DNA of 64,000 nt from Lepidurus packardi (Eukaryota; Arthropoda; Branchiopoda; Notostraca; Triopsidae): contig JAKZAN010000006.1 in the NCBI GenBank assembly GCA_023053545.1, positions 3,663,001 through 3,727,000 on the forward strand, written 5' to 3'. Under the pieces are notes generated by a model. That model made no database searches. It was not told the origin of the DNA and worked only from the letters and a program-made list of their open reading frames with translations. Shown one piece after another: positions 38,344 to 49,401 of the stretch (position 1 is its first letter; each line of letters opens with the position of its first letter). Position numbers and translations under genes: made by a program.

Positions 38344-40674
38344 TATTACATTCTAGGTGCTCGAGTTGTCTCCCAAAATGGTCCCGGAATTTGAAACTCA
38401 CGTTTTTCCTTGATTTGTTAAATTAACCTGCAAGTTTTCAATCAATGAAGGTTTGCTTGAAAAACAATCCAAAGACACTCCAAGGTTGCTAACACAGAAC
38501 ATGGCAAGGATAAAAGGATACTGTTATAGCTAAACATGAGGAAATTGTCTAGTAATAGGTTTCTTTCTCTTTACTATATAGCATATACACAGGCGTCTAG
38601 AGGCCTGGGTTCTAACGATGAAGTATTTTGGATGTAAGAGAGTTAAAAGGGCATAGAAACCTCTTCCAATAAATGAAAGTATACTTGGGAGAGGATTTTC
38701 CTCGAAGAAACAACTGAGAGGTTCCTATGAGTACAAAACTTCAGGTTCGAAGGAAAAACGAGAGGGGTTGCAATAGCAATCAGCAACGGCACGTGCTGTC
38801 TTCGATACCAGAGAAGGCACTTTATATGTCTTTTATCCCTCTGCCTTTCCGCGTAAAGCAAAAGCATTTGCCAGCCATGGCAACATAAATGACGGAGGAG
38901 GGATTGGGCTTGCAGGGGGATACATTGAGAGGAATGACACAGTTGACTGGGGATGCTGCTGCTGCCGGGGTCTTCTATATTTTAGAGTCAATCGATGCTC
39001 TAATGAACCAACTTGAATTGGTAGCAAGGAGCTAAGAAGCACCTGACGTAAATATTTAAAGACGGGAAGAGAATTTCAGCACGTGGGCACGAGTTGAGTT
39101 GAGAATCTCGCAAATGATAAACCACGCTTTGCAAGGGGTGGCAGTCTTCAACAGCCCTTCTCGAAAAATAGGCAGATAAATCTTGTTAAATAACATTGAA
39201 AAGTTGAGTATAGAGTCCCATGTCTGGTAACCGCCAAAGCCTGATCAAGCCCAGCTCTGGGGCTTATAGCTCAGAACAAATGGAAAATAACCCTATAGTT
39301 TCTAGCTTTTTAACGACAAAAAGTTTTCAAATTAAATGAGCGCAATATGTCTTCAGGTATGTTTGTAGTAGTAGATTGAATGGATATCCGTATCCCATAT
39401 ATGGCAAACGATGAACTGGAAAGCTTGTTAGACAAGATCCCTTGTTTACTCAAAAGTCGGACCGAAAATGGGTGACATCTCTTAAATCTGCTGTGTGTCT
39501 CATACAAATGTTTGGAAAAATGTTACAATATAACCTGAGCCTTTTCTTTAAACTACCCGAAGGCCGAAGTTTGAACTGATGTTCCCAAGATATGAGAAAT
39601 GTTACCTTTTTCTTTAGGAAACTAGACAAAACCAAAGCAGAGACATAAGTAGGCTAGGCCACCATTAGGGAAATACGTTGCAGTAAATTTGTGTACAAAG
39701 TAGTGTGCGCAAGCAAACGATGAACTTAACGAGTTCAGCCGGGGCATTAAATGGTCACAAGATTAAATCCTCGCTGAACAGGAACAGGCGTAAAAGAAAA
39801 GAAAAAAGAAACAAACCCTACCTGATTATCGTATTAATTTTTAACAAGAAAACAAGAAAAAAAAGGTAGGAAAAGCAGTTAATCAATAATTAATTTAAAG
39901 AATCAACAGTGTCAGAGAACGGGCTAATAACTACAGGGAAAAATTTCCCAAGGGTACCGATCCGCACGTTTTTTTCCTTCTCCTTAGGTCTAGCATACGT
40001 GCAGTAATTGATCGCTTAACTGAATGGGCCCTTCTGCCCTACAAAGTTTAAATTTTCTTATTCAAATAGCATTGGAGGACGAAAAGCAGGTAATCTTTAC
40101 TCCCTTATAAGAATCAACAATTATAAATTAACTTTATATTCATTCTATCCGATTTGGTATTGATTCCTTATGGGATCAAGTCCGTTTAGAATAACATCAT
40201 GGCAGGATACAAAGCAAGTCCTGTGTTTATGGAAAATTTTGAAAAATGAAATGTATGTATAGGAAGAGAAGTGACCTCCCACCGTATACAACCGTATGGT
40301 TTTCAACCGCGGCAGATTGTAGCTAATTAAGGAGTACTTCATGAGTCGTACATTTTGTGGGTATCCTCCTAGTCTTTGTTTTCACTCTAGGCTCGGATTG
40401 CCGTCCAAATGGTTTCCCCAGTAGGACGGCAGGGAGTCCCCAGGAAACTGCCCCGTGTGTTCTTTGACAAGAAACCCGCCATTCTCTTTAGAAAGTGGTT
40501 AGTACAAGAGGACTCCGCAACTGAACTTCCGCAGAACATATGGAACACTTTACAAAACCAGAAAAATTGACTTTGGCAACTGTTTCTCTCTTGTGCTAAT
40601 TCGGCATCCAATACTGGTTTAGAGCGCTAGAAGCTCGTGGACTATGAAGTGAGAAGCATTATCGTAATTGCAAA
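38344..40674. other. Non-genic stretch
   Basis: Only short frames, 60-75 codons, without motifs. A tRNA-like phrase (cttatagctcag) near 39252 has no matching T-arm or cloverleaf. AT-rich at 39780-39910. Confidence 0.5.
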
Positions 40675-40676
40675 TA

Positions 40677-40804
40677 CAGTGGACACCGCTTAAAACGAAA
40701 TCAAAAGGACCGAAATATTTTGTCGTTTTAAAAGAATTTCGTGCTAACAGATATATGCAAAAAACTCACCACTGTTTTTGATTGTTTTGATGCGGTTCCC
40801 ACTG
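40677..40804. mobile_element. Miniature pogo/Tigger-like transposon (128 bp)
   Basis: The left end starts CAGTGGACACCGCTTAAAAC. The reverse complement of the right end starts CAGTGGGAACCGCATCAAAAC, and most of the first 23 positions match. TA dinucleotides flank both ends (40675-40676, 40805-40806), as expected for Tc1/mariner-superfamily insertion. The termini resemble the CAGTnGACnCCGnTTAnAACGAA type I associate with pogo/Tigger elements. An inner cgaaat...atttcg inverted pair lies at about 40711-40741. There is no coding capacity, so this is a non-autonomous derivative. Confidence 0.65.
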
Positions 40805-40806
40805 TA

Positions 40807-43012
40807 ATAATACAACTGAATTTGAATTGCTCAGTACGAAGGCTCCTGCTACCAAGATAAAGGCTGGGATGCTGAAAGTCTCATGTATTTATTCATGTTT
40901 ATTGTAAGCAACGTAGAACAGCTCAACAAGTAAAAAAACTACTGAAAAAACTAAAAAGTAGGAGGGTAGATAGGGGTAGAAAAAGGTAGCAGAGAGCAGA
41001 TATATACAAGCAAATAAATTAGTCCAAAATAGGTACAGAAAAAATAGAGTTGCTGGCCTATAGAGAGGCAAAAGGTGTCGAAGACAAGAGCTTTAAGAGA
41101 TCCGGACGCTAATGTCCCAGGCTGTCAGGCCGTCCGCTACTCTTTCGATCAAGGAAAGTTCATTATAAAGCAGCGAATCGTGTTTTGAAGCTTTCATGCT
41201 GCTTCTTGGCACAGTCGGCATTGGCATTCCGGAAGGCCGAAACTTGGCAGGGGTCTTGGAATGGAAAATCCTAGGGGGTCTTCAGTTCGACTCCTAACTC
41301 ATCATATATTGCTTCACGTTTTTCGCCTTTCTCTTAGATTTCCTCCTACATATACGGAACACCTAATAACAAAAGCTTCATGATAGCAACACCCTCTCCT
41401 CTCTTTAATCATACGTTAGGCCTTCCCCGGGCGCGATAGACCATGCAGAACCGTGTCAGGCGGCAAACAATAGGCTACATTTATCGTTAATTCGTGCTGC
41501 CGGGTCCAACCGGACAAGGAACAACCATCACTTGGCACCTCATCCGCATCGGCTGAGCCCCAACAACGATATTGGTAGTACGCCACGTGAGAAACCCGTC
41601 AACAATAATGCTCCCAGAAAACCTAGCATCAAATGCTCATTACCGGCTAACCGATCGCCTGCTGCTGTGAACACAGTCTGAGGAAGAGGACCTACAAAAT
41701 TCAAACTCAAAGACCTCCCAGGAGTGACCACAACGAAAACAGCCTGGACGATGCCTGGATATAGAGATGATCCAAGCATCAACGCGTGTTGAAGCAGCAT
41801 TGCCTAGTCGCTTCCTTCCGAGGACCATAAAAACTTAAGCACTACGGCAGGATTTGGGTCAATGCGCACGATACAAGGCGGAAAACTTAGCATATTTCGT
41901 AACGCTTCCAGAACTTTAGCGTGTCAATACTAAAGAAAGCGACGATTTGGATTAAAACCTCACTTGAACAGAAGCACATGGGTAAGAAAAGATAGCCCAA
42001 CTTTTAGGTAAGTTTCTGAATAACTTGGTTTAGGAAAAAATCGGTATACCGCTTTAAGCTTGTATTACTAAGCTTATTACATGCCTGGGCTTCCCCTTCA
42101 TAATATAAGCGGATAATTATTTGGCCTTTCTTTCCCTTTCGTACGCTGTTAAAGCTAGAGATAAACAAGTTTATATTAAATCTCATTGAACGACTTAAGA
42201 AAGCTTGCTACTTTCCATTGCTGCTTTACTTATCCTTCTGCTGCAGTCAAGTTGAAGCTGTAGCACTGAATACACTAGCGCATGCATTGACGGATGTTTT
42301 ATCGTCTTCTACACCATGTGTCGCTGATTTTTCATTGAGTCTTACTAGTTCTCTTTCAGTGTTATTTTATTTAGCAAGTTATGTATGCATCGCACTGGAT
42401 CGCTATCCATGTCCTCGTTGCGGAAAGCAGAGTTCACAAACAAAAAACCCTTTTTCATCGGAGTGCGTCTTTCATTTTTCTTTCCGACTTTTGGCATCAT
42501 CAATTACAGTCTCCGTAACCATCCAACACGTCGTGGCTGGATGTCAAATGTTGTGAGGGTGTAAGTGCGTATGTATGTATATGCGGCTTGCTTGCGTGCT
42601 AACAAAGGATGGGGGGGATGGGGGAGGAGGCAGGCTGTAGTTTATTTTCTAGCTCCTTATGGACAAGGATGACAGCCGTCTGTCAAGTCACATTAGGATA
42701 TGAAATGGTAAGGAAAAAGACAACACCAAGAGGACTATTAGATATATTTTGTGAGAACTATACACCACTGTTTTTACCAAAGCCTACGTCGAATGGCTAA
42801 GAACACGAGCGACGTTGCCATATCGGCCGGCACTCAGCAACGATTTATCAAGTGAGAGATCAAGATCGAAATCCAAAAGGCACCCTTTTTTTACACTAAA
42901 GCCATATTGCTCCGCAGTTCGGGAATCAAGTTAAAGAAAAAACGTAAGCTGTCTCCCAGTTATGGCATTCAAGGTTTTGTTGTAGAATCTTTCCTGTTTC
43001 CTTTTCTCGCAG
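40807..43012. other. Non-genic stretch
   Basis: A GC-richer patch at 41420-41870 has two overlapping ATG-started minus-strand frames (86 and 62 codons), one strongly hydrophobic. The plus-strand frame at 42218-42556 (112 codons) is hydrophobic with an ALDRY string. Neither fits a family on inspection. A short G-rich patch is at 42608-42630. Confidence 0.45.
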
Positions 43013-43023
43013 AAGTGACAGCG
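43013..43023 (+). other. Possible 11-nt microexon
   Basis: A textbook pyrimidine tract (tttcctgtttccttttctcgcag) ends at 43012 and only 11 bases later a donor gtaaga starts at 43024. Such tight pairs can be genuine microexons in long introns but also arise by chance in pyrimidine-rich DNA. No flanking exons were identified. Confidence 0.12.
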
Positions 43024-43098
43024 GTAAGATCCAAGGCACGACAAGATGCGCTTTGGCAGGCAGCGCCGTCATATGGTACAAAAGAAAGGCCAGTATAT

Positions 43099-43124
43099 AT
43101 TGTAAGGCGGTAGGGCCTTACAAT
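43099..43124. repeat. Perfect 10-bp hairpin
   Basis: attgtaaggc and its exact complement gccttacaat are separated by a six-base loop (ggtagg). The stem could form in DNA or RNA. It is too short for a microRNA precursor, and no terminator context is apparent. Confidence 0.8.
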
Positions 43125-44801
43125 AATTACTTTTTACTTGCAACTCAATGACTTGGCATGCACCGATAGTTCACCAATCTTTTACTTGCAATGGGCTTTT
43201 TATGGTGTCATTTTTGGGGGGTAATACTCCATGCCCAAGTTCCTTCTAAGCAAACCCCGAAAAAAAATCGTCTATGAATAAATTCAATAGCTGCAAGCCT
43301 TTCGCTCCTATGCTTTTTACATCTAATGATGCCCTATACAATCGTCGCTGTATCTTCGACTGCCCTGACATAGAAGACAAGACAATAAGTCTGCGCGGGC
43401 TTCTGAATGCTTCTGCGACTCCCGATATGACTGACTAACCGTCTAGCGCCGCTACTTTATCTCAGAGCCCAACAACCCCAAGACCATCTTTCATTCTTGC
43501 ATTAAAAGCAAAAACTAACCAGTCACTGTTCCACCTACGGCTAATTCCGTTGGGATATGTAAAAAAGCTTTAACCAACTCACAGCCAGAAAGACTCTTGA
43601 TTGCTATAGATGAATCACCATGCGGGGTGGAGGTCACTATCAGTTTCCCTTAATTTCCTCTCCGTGCTTAGTGGTTTCGAGCATCACGACAATCACGTGA
43701 ATAAAGACTATACGGAGACGACCCGGGTCGCTTTTGGATGCGTCAAAGTATATCTAACTACATCTACAACTTGGCTTCGGGGGCCAAGGGGTGGTTGGTT
43801 TCCCCCAAACATGAGCACCTAGATTCTCCCTTGGTGCATTTGCATAATCCTTACCAAATGAGAATCTGAACGAGGACCCCGGACTTGGGACTTGGGAAAG
43901 AGAAGCTTCGCTGTGCTTACAAGGCAGCATTGCTTTACCGCTTTGAACTTGAGGCGTGCCGTTCCTTATTGACATAACGTACATATTGCGAGGAGCAAAA
44001 GCCTCGTGTCCAAGGGCGTGCTAGTACACAAAAGCGTATACCAACAGTAAACCTTAAGTCCTCTATTTCTACGCTTTTATTTCTATGTATCCTTGGGCAT
44101 TCTGTTCAGGAGAACGTCAAAGAGCGGCTGGCAGAGAAATATAACATCGAAGTGATATAGAAAACAGCCGTGTGTTCGGTGTGCGGCTGGCTGTTGTGTG
44201 CATGAGACGCTACTATCGATTGGGACTCTCATCTCTAGTAAAAAAAAAAAAAATCTTTCCAAGCTCTCTCAGTGTATTATATAGACAACACTTCCACGTC
44301 CATGGCCATAAGACCTTAGACCAAAAAAAAAAAAAAAATAGAAAAAATGGCAAGTGAGAAATCGATATAACAGTCCAAAGCTTCAAGTTGACCCAAGACA
44401 AGCACAGGTTTTAAATCAAAAAAATAATTTTTGCTCTGAAAGTCCTAGTCCCATCGTCAATAAAGCCACAGCAGACGTCATTATGTAAACACTATTTTAT
44501 GTATTTCCTTTATTTTTTTTACCAGGATACTCATTCTAATTAAAAGGGATAAAAGACGGTAGGCACACGGCACTATACAGGAAGTTCATAAAATGTGATG
44601 GCACAGGAAATTGAAATGGTTTATAAGTTGGGTTTTTCTTCATTTCCCGTCGAAGAACATCTCTTTCTTTATCCTGCACGCAAAGACCTGAATACTCTAC
44701 CTTTCATTGCCGTTTAAGAAATATATGTATACATCCTTTCGGGGTATGTATGTACATGAGCTCGAATAAAGCGTACCGGGCACCTCACAGAACTTTTATT
44801 C
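43125..44801. other. Non-genic stretch
   Basis: Two copies of ttttacttgcaa sit at about 43131-43192. A14 and A16 runs at 44240-44253 and 44323-44338. Frames of 60-76 codons have no motif. Confidence 0.5.
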
Positions 44802-44837
44802 ACTCATATATGCGTACCAAGGCACGCATATATGAGT
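44802..44837. repeat. Perfect 14-bp inverted repeat
   Basis: actcatatatgcgt (44802-44815) and acgcatatatgagt (44824-44837) are exact reverse complements separated by eight bases (accaaggc). It is the longest perfect stem I found in the window. It could be a small foldback element, a cruciform-prone site or a relic of inverted duplication. There is no TA or longer flanking duplication to mark insertion. Confidence 0.85.
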
Positions 44838-46040
44838 ACTGAAATGTTTTACAACAACCTTTTCCCGAAATTCTCGATCAAAGGTTCCAACCTCGGTTCC
44901 AAAGAACTAACTACCACACATTTCGATGTTAGTCCGTTCTGTTAATTCCACGGTGTAAAAGGTTTTACTCGTCACTAGAGGTCACTGTGATCTATTCCTT
45001 ATACCTGTAAGTTATGGACCCTAGAAATAGCCTACATTTCATGGAATCTTTTTACGCGGCGTCTTATTGCAAAAGGATAAGGCGCATTGGTGTATGGTAT
45101 AAACCCTTGTACCATCATTCAGTAACCTCCCGCCAACATCTTAAAGCGTAAAAGTTTGGGCTGGGTTCTGTAATTTTCATGGTAGACAGTCTAAAATATA
45201 GCTTATGTATATATCATAAAGTCCGGATCCGTGCAATTTATCACCTTATTTATGGCGACTTCATTAGCCCCTATTTTGCATAATCACGGTCAACAGCGGT
45301 CACCGCAGTAGGGTACCAAATCTATTCTTAGTTGAAAGCTTTTAAAGACTCGCGGACTCGGGACAGATTTCAATATCTGTATGCGAAAAAATCCCGCAAG
45401 TTCCAAATCACACTGACGAGCAGTCGATCACCGCTGACCAAAAAAGTCTTTCTGTTAAACGGCTAAACATTCTGTAATAAATTAGCCAGTCAGTCAGTTG
45501 ATTGCTAAATTCAGGATGCGACTAAATTTTTCTCACAGGAACAATGCGGAACAAAAGAAAAAAGCTTCACTTATCAGAGAACTTGGCTGGCATTCGTATG
45601 AGTTGTGCCTTATAATTAGCATTTTCCTGCGTGAAAAGGGCCGTGACTACGCCATGACCAATCTAAAACAGCCCGCACCCTTTTCCGTTACCTGTGGGAT
45701 TAATGAGAGCGTAATGAGTACCACACTTTCCAGCTCGGACATTTTTCTTCTGCAATCGCTCATCGGTTCATGTCGCGCGGGCATAATAATGAGCCACTTG
45801 GCTATTATCAGCTATTGCGGAACAATTATGTCTACATTACATTGCTTTTTTCTTAAATCCCGTCCAATTAGTTTGTTGTTTTTTTTACTTGTATAGAGCA
45901 ACATCACTTCTCCGGAATATTTCTTTTAGGACAACCAAGCACACTGACTATAACCAAAAAATAAAGCAAAAAAATAAGGAAAGTGCTGTGTCATTGTAAG
46001 CTATAGCAACTTTTTGACGTATTAAAAAAATCTTGTGTGA
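44838..46040. other. Non-genic stretch
   Basis: The frame at 45498-45896 (132 codons, plus) ends in a hydrophobic run made largely by a T-rich tract. It shows no known motif and is not called. Sequence otherwise ordinary. Confidence 0.45.
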
Positions 46041-46307
46041 CTGCAAATCATAAGGGTACCAAGGAATACAATAGAAAAGACCTTGGTTCATTCTGTAATC
46101 CTGGCTGTAATCTTGCCCATATTCGTCACCTCCGTTCACGCTTATAAGCACCTCAACGACCTTCTCCGGCAACGACGTGACACGCCAGCTCCACCCCGTA
46201 TGCAAATCAGCCTCCAAAAAATTACCACACAACTCCGAGGCAAGCAGACAAGAGAAGAGAGGGATCAAGCAAGGAGAATGCTTGGCCATGATGAGCAAAA
46301 CTTTTAG
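46041..46307. other. Patch open on both strands, possible exon
   Basis: Less AT-rich than its flanks and open on both strands. Minus: an ATG at 46289 in atcATGGcc context begins MAKHSPCLIPLFSCLLASELCG, which reads like a short signal peptide. It runs on to an acidic/tyrosine segment (GGDEYGQDYSQDYR) and ends near 45948. Plus: a frame without an ATG (46041-46307) has one hydrophobic helix (VILAVILPIFVTSVHAY) and then a very basic tail with RQRR and RREERD-like strings, an arrangement seen in membrane-protein cytoplasmic loops. At most one of these is real. I cannot tell which and recognise neither. Confidence 0.2.
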
Positions 46308-49300
46308 CTAAGCAGTCATCTCCAGCCATGCACAAATCATGAAGCCTCTGGTAACAAATTACCTTTCGTTGTTCTGGGCTTTTGGGCTGTAAATGGAATT
46401 CTAGGAAATACCTCTAACCTGGTAAATAAATTTTAAAAAAAGTTGCCATGAAAATAGTATTTTTTTAGCCAAAAGTTCCGCAAAAGTGCACCCTGCTCGG
46501 TTCCAAGTAAATTGCCAGCAGAATAATATGGTCATGCAAGGTGAAAAGAAACATGAAAACACGCTCAAGGGGAGTAACTCGCTATCCTGCACACGAGTAA
46601 AAACACATACCAACACTTTCCATCGTGGTTCTCAGTGCCGTTTCGCTGCTACACTTCATGGTACATTTTGGCGCGGTAGAACGTTGGAAAGAAGAAGTGT
46701 CTGAGACAGCTCTTTACCCCTAAAACGCGTAATGCGGCACAAAGAAGTTCCCAAAATCGAACATTTTATTTTTTTTCTCTTGTAAAAGAAGAAGAAGAAG
46801 AAAAGTGGAACTAAAAGAAATAGAAAAAGTTCCGAACACGCCGAAAGAAGTTTTCATAGCACAAGCAAAGAAAGTTGCAGGGTTATGCACTGGTTATCGA
46901 TGAGGAGGATGGTGCTCGTATGATGTGCATGCTGTCACTTGAAGCGTGGCGTTAGGCATGAAATATGCTGATGGAAGTCGGGAGACTCACGGAAAACTGC
47001 CTTAGTAAAGTGCCTTTTCCTTTTCTTTTCACCCAAGACTACCCTTCCGGCTACGAGATACCATTCACAACGCTGAATTTCTAGTGATTCGCTGGTTTGA
47101 CAAGACGCTAAGCGTAACCCTGTGATAAGCTTTTTCCGGCAATTTTTGCAATGTCCTTGCTACCTTAATTACGGCTACACACCTGCGTTTATTCTACGCG
47201 GAACCTTAGGAAGACATTAAAAGTCAACGAATAGCAAACCGTTTGGTCGCACATTTCAGCCTTTCCGATCAGATGACGCAAATAAAGGCCCACCTTTGGT
47301 GCCCATTTAACTTGGCTTGTTTCACCCAAGTTGTCACAAGGAGGCGCATGGGTTCTGTATGGGTTTATATGCACGCGCATTGCTTCTGCGCATAAAAGGC
47401 GTGCACGATATATATAACTCGTGATGTATATCCAATTTGCACGCAACTTGCTAACAACAAATGCATTAAAAGAGTATCTAGAAAATGACAATTTTCGAAT
47501 TGCGATCTTCTATTTTTCGGTTAAGTAGAAAATTTGTTTTCGTTTTCCACCTCAGGCATTAACTAAGTAAAAAAATTAAAAAGCGGAACTAACCCCTTCA
47601 GTATTATTATTAGCTACGTTACTATTAAGAAATTTTTTACAAGTCTCACATATTCTTTTTTACAGAAGAGTGCTTCTGCCTTCCTTTCTACTGTGTGGTG
47701 CTAAACTAACTGCGACTAATCGATAATCTACTCGACTAGCAATGTAATCTAGGCAAAACTAAAGCTCAGTCGCCGAAAACCGTTTACGTGTATTTTTGGA
47801 AGCCAGAAATCAAGTCGAATGAGCAGATTGCCTCTTGGGGATATGAAATTTTAGGGATGATTGTGAAACTCAAATTGCATCAGGAAATCCATCTTGGGAG
47901 GACAAATCGTGTTGGACGCTATCTCGCCAGGACTTTTGAAACCAGCCAGGCTGCAAGGGAAAGGGTAACTTAACTAGAAGTCTCAATCTTTGGAATATTT
48001 TTCCCCTTCCCAGGAAATTATCCAGCACAAAATTGATCTTCCCTCCCCTAGATAGTTTACTTTCTAGATTTTTTTCTGCTTAGATACCTTCGAAATAACC
48101 TTATGAAATCCATAACAAGCTTTCAGCTAAATGTATCCTGCCTTTAGAGCGGACACTTCGGGGACAGAGTATTAAAAGGGCGTAACTTCTGCTTTTTTTC
48201 ACCAACAAATTCAGAGGGAGTTAATGAATAATAGTGACATGAAACCCACGTTGCTCTTGAATACAATACAAGTTTGTAAACAGGTAATGCTTGATGAACT
48301 TGCTGTATTAAATGGATTTGGGTATTCAAGTCATACAGGAATGTAAAGCTTACAACTCTGCAAAGCCAGTAAGCGTAGAAACGTTGTATTTATGTTTGGT
48401 AGCAGTAATCACATTAGTTCTAAGAGCTGCAGCGATGCAAGGAAGACCCTCGACTGGTGAGGTGGAACCTTTCTATAACCATATTCTTGTACAAAGCGAA
48501 AATGGAATAGCTTCATCGAAAAGTGGAGGAGGAGGATACGTGTTGATGGAAGGATAGAACGTTCAACAATTGCATTGAGCTCCCAACGTAAGAGCTAAAA
48601 TGTGAGGGGGAAGTGTGAATCTTCCCATCGTCCTCCCTTCCAATTCCAAATTCAGGCAACAATGCATCCCATGGAGAGCAAGCAGCACTTGTCATACACC
48701 ACCCATGCATAGACGTACAGTACACTCGGATTCAAGTACATATAGAGTTGTCATGTTGGGTGACAGCCTCTCTGCTGCTGCCGTAGCTATAACCTAATAA
48801 TTAGAGTCCAATATATTATACATAATATTATTCACAAATGCAATAGCTTTTCGCTCGTTTTCACTTCTCCTTCTTTGGATGGTGCACACAACAAAGAACC
48901 ATTTAGACCTTAACTAACGTGCCCTGTACTATTCTTCTCTCGGAATTAGAATTTACCACCCTTCCAGCTGTTGACAGCAACGATTATCAAAACACAAAGC
49001 ACTCAGTTGGGGTTGCATATTGCCGTCAACAACAAAGGCTTCATCAGACATGCTCTTGCCGCTTCTGGCGAAAAAATGTTCGAAAAGTTTCTAATTTCTC
49101 TTTAAAATTTCTACTAGGCGGTATATATATATGTAAAAAAAGAAAGGAAGAAAAGAAGAAAAAAGCTGTTGTCAACTCTTCGGACCTGACGTCCGTTGGT
49201 GATCGTCACGGTGCCTGGGCTTTGCTGTAGGGAAAGAGATTCACGAAGTAACGTTTTTCGGTTTGGGCCTTAAAACTCTGACTCACCCAAGACGAAGAAA

Positions 49301-49338
49301 GTGAAATGCACCACGATGTCCATTCCAAGCCGAACGCA
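46308..49338. other. Non-genic stretch
   Basis: A GAA microsatellite lies at about 46786-46800. Frames at 47788-47973, 48312-48557 and 48919-49230 (plus) have no motif. The second includes one hydrophobic helix, and the third is opened by a lysine-rich simple stretch. Confidence 0.5.
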
Positions 49339-49401
49339 ATGGCCCGCAACCGTTTCGGGCCGGGCGCACCCTCGGAAAAAGCTGCAGCTATTCCGCCCTA
49401 G
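49339..49401 (+). CDS. GC-rich micro-ORF, possible first exon or chance
   Basis: An ATG in gcaATGGCC context encodes MARNRFGPGAPSEKAAAIPP then stop, inside the most GC-rich short patch of the window (about 49325-49400). The composition and start context resemble a promoter-proximal first exon or upstream ORF. There is no donor at its end and no identifiable partner exon. Confidence 0.12.
   Translation: MARNRFGPGAPSEKAAAIPP

Noticed and set aside
39250..39330. tRNA-like A-box (cttatagctcag) followed by a loose B-box, possible tRNA-derived SINE
   Set aside because: No acceptor or T-stem pairing, poor B-box, and no poly(A) or target duplication.
41640..41828. CFRCGH string suggesting a retroviral-type zinc knuckle
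   Set aside because: The CX2CX4HX4C spacing is not satisfied, and the overlapping frame is equally open.
42218..42556. Hydrophobic 112-codon ORF with ALDRY and an LAHALTD string, resembling GPCR transmembrane helices 2-3
   Set aside because: The spacing between the TM2-like D, the conserved Cys and DRY does not fit rhodopsin-family receptors, and the residues after DRY do not resemble an intracellular loop in any frame tried.
46083..46307. Helix plus basic tail as GPCR TM5-ICL3
   Set aside because: The proline-to-tyrosine spacing is off by one and no TM6 follows. It is kept only as an unassigned open patch.
47763..47825. Second tRNA-like A-box (aaagctcagtcg)
   Set aside because: No cloverleaf can be drawn, and the downstream tcgaat lacks its stem.
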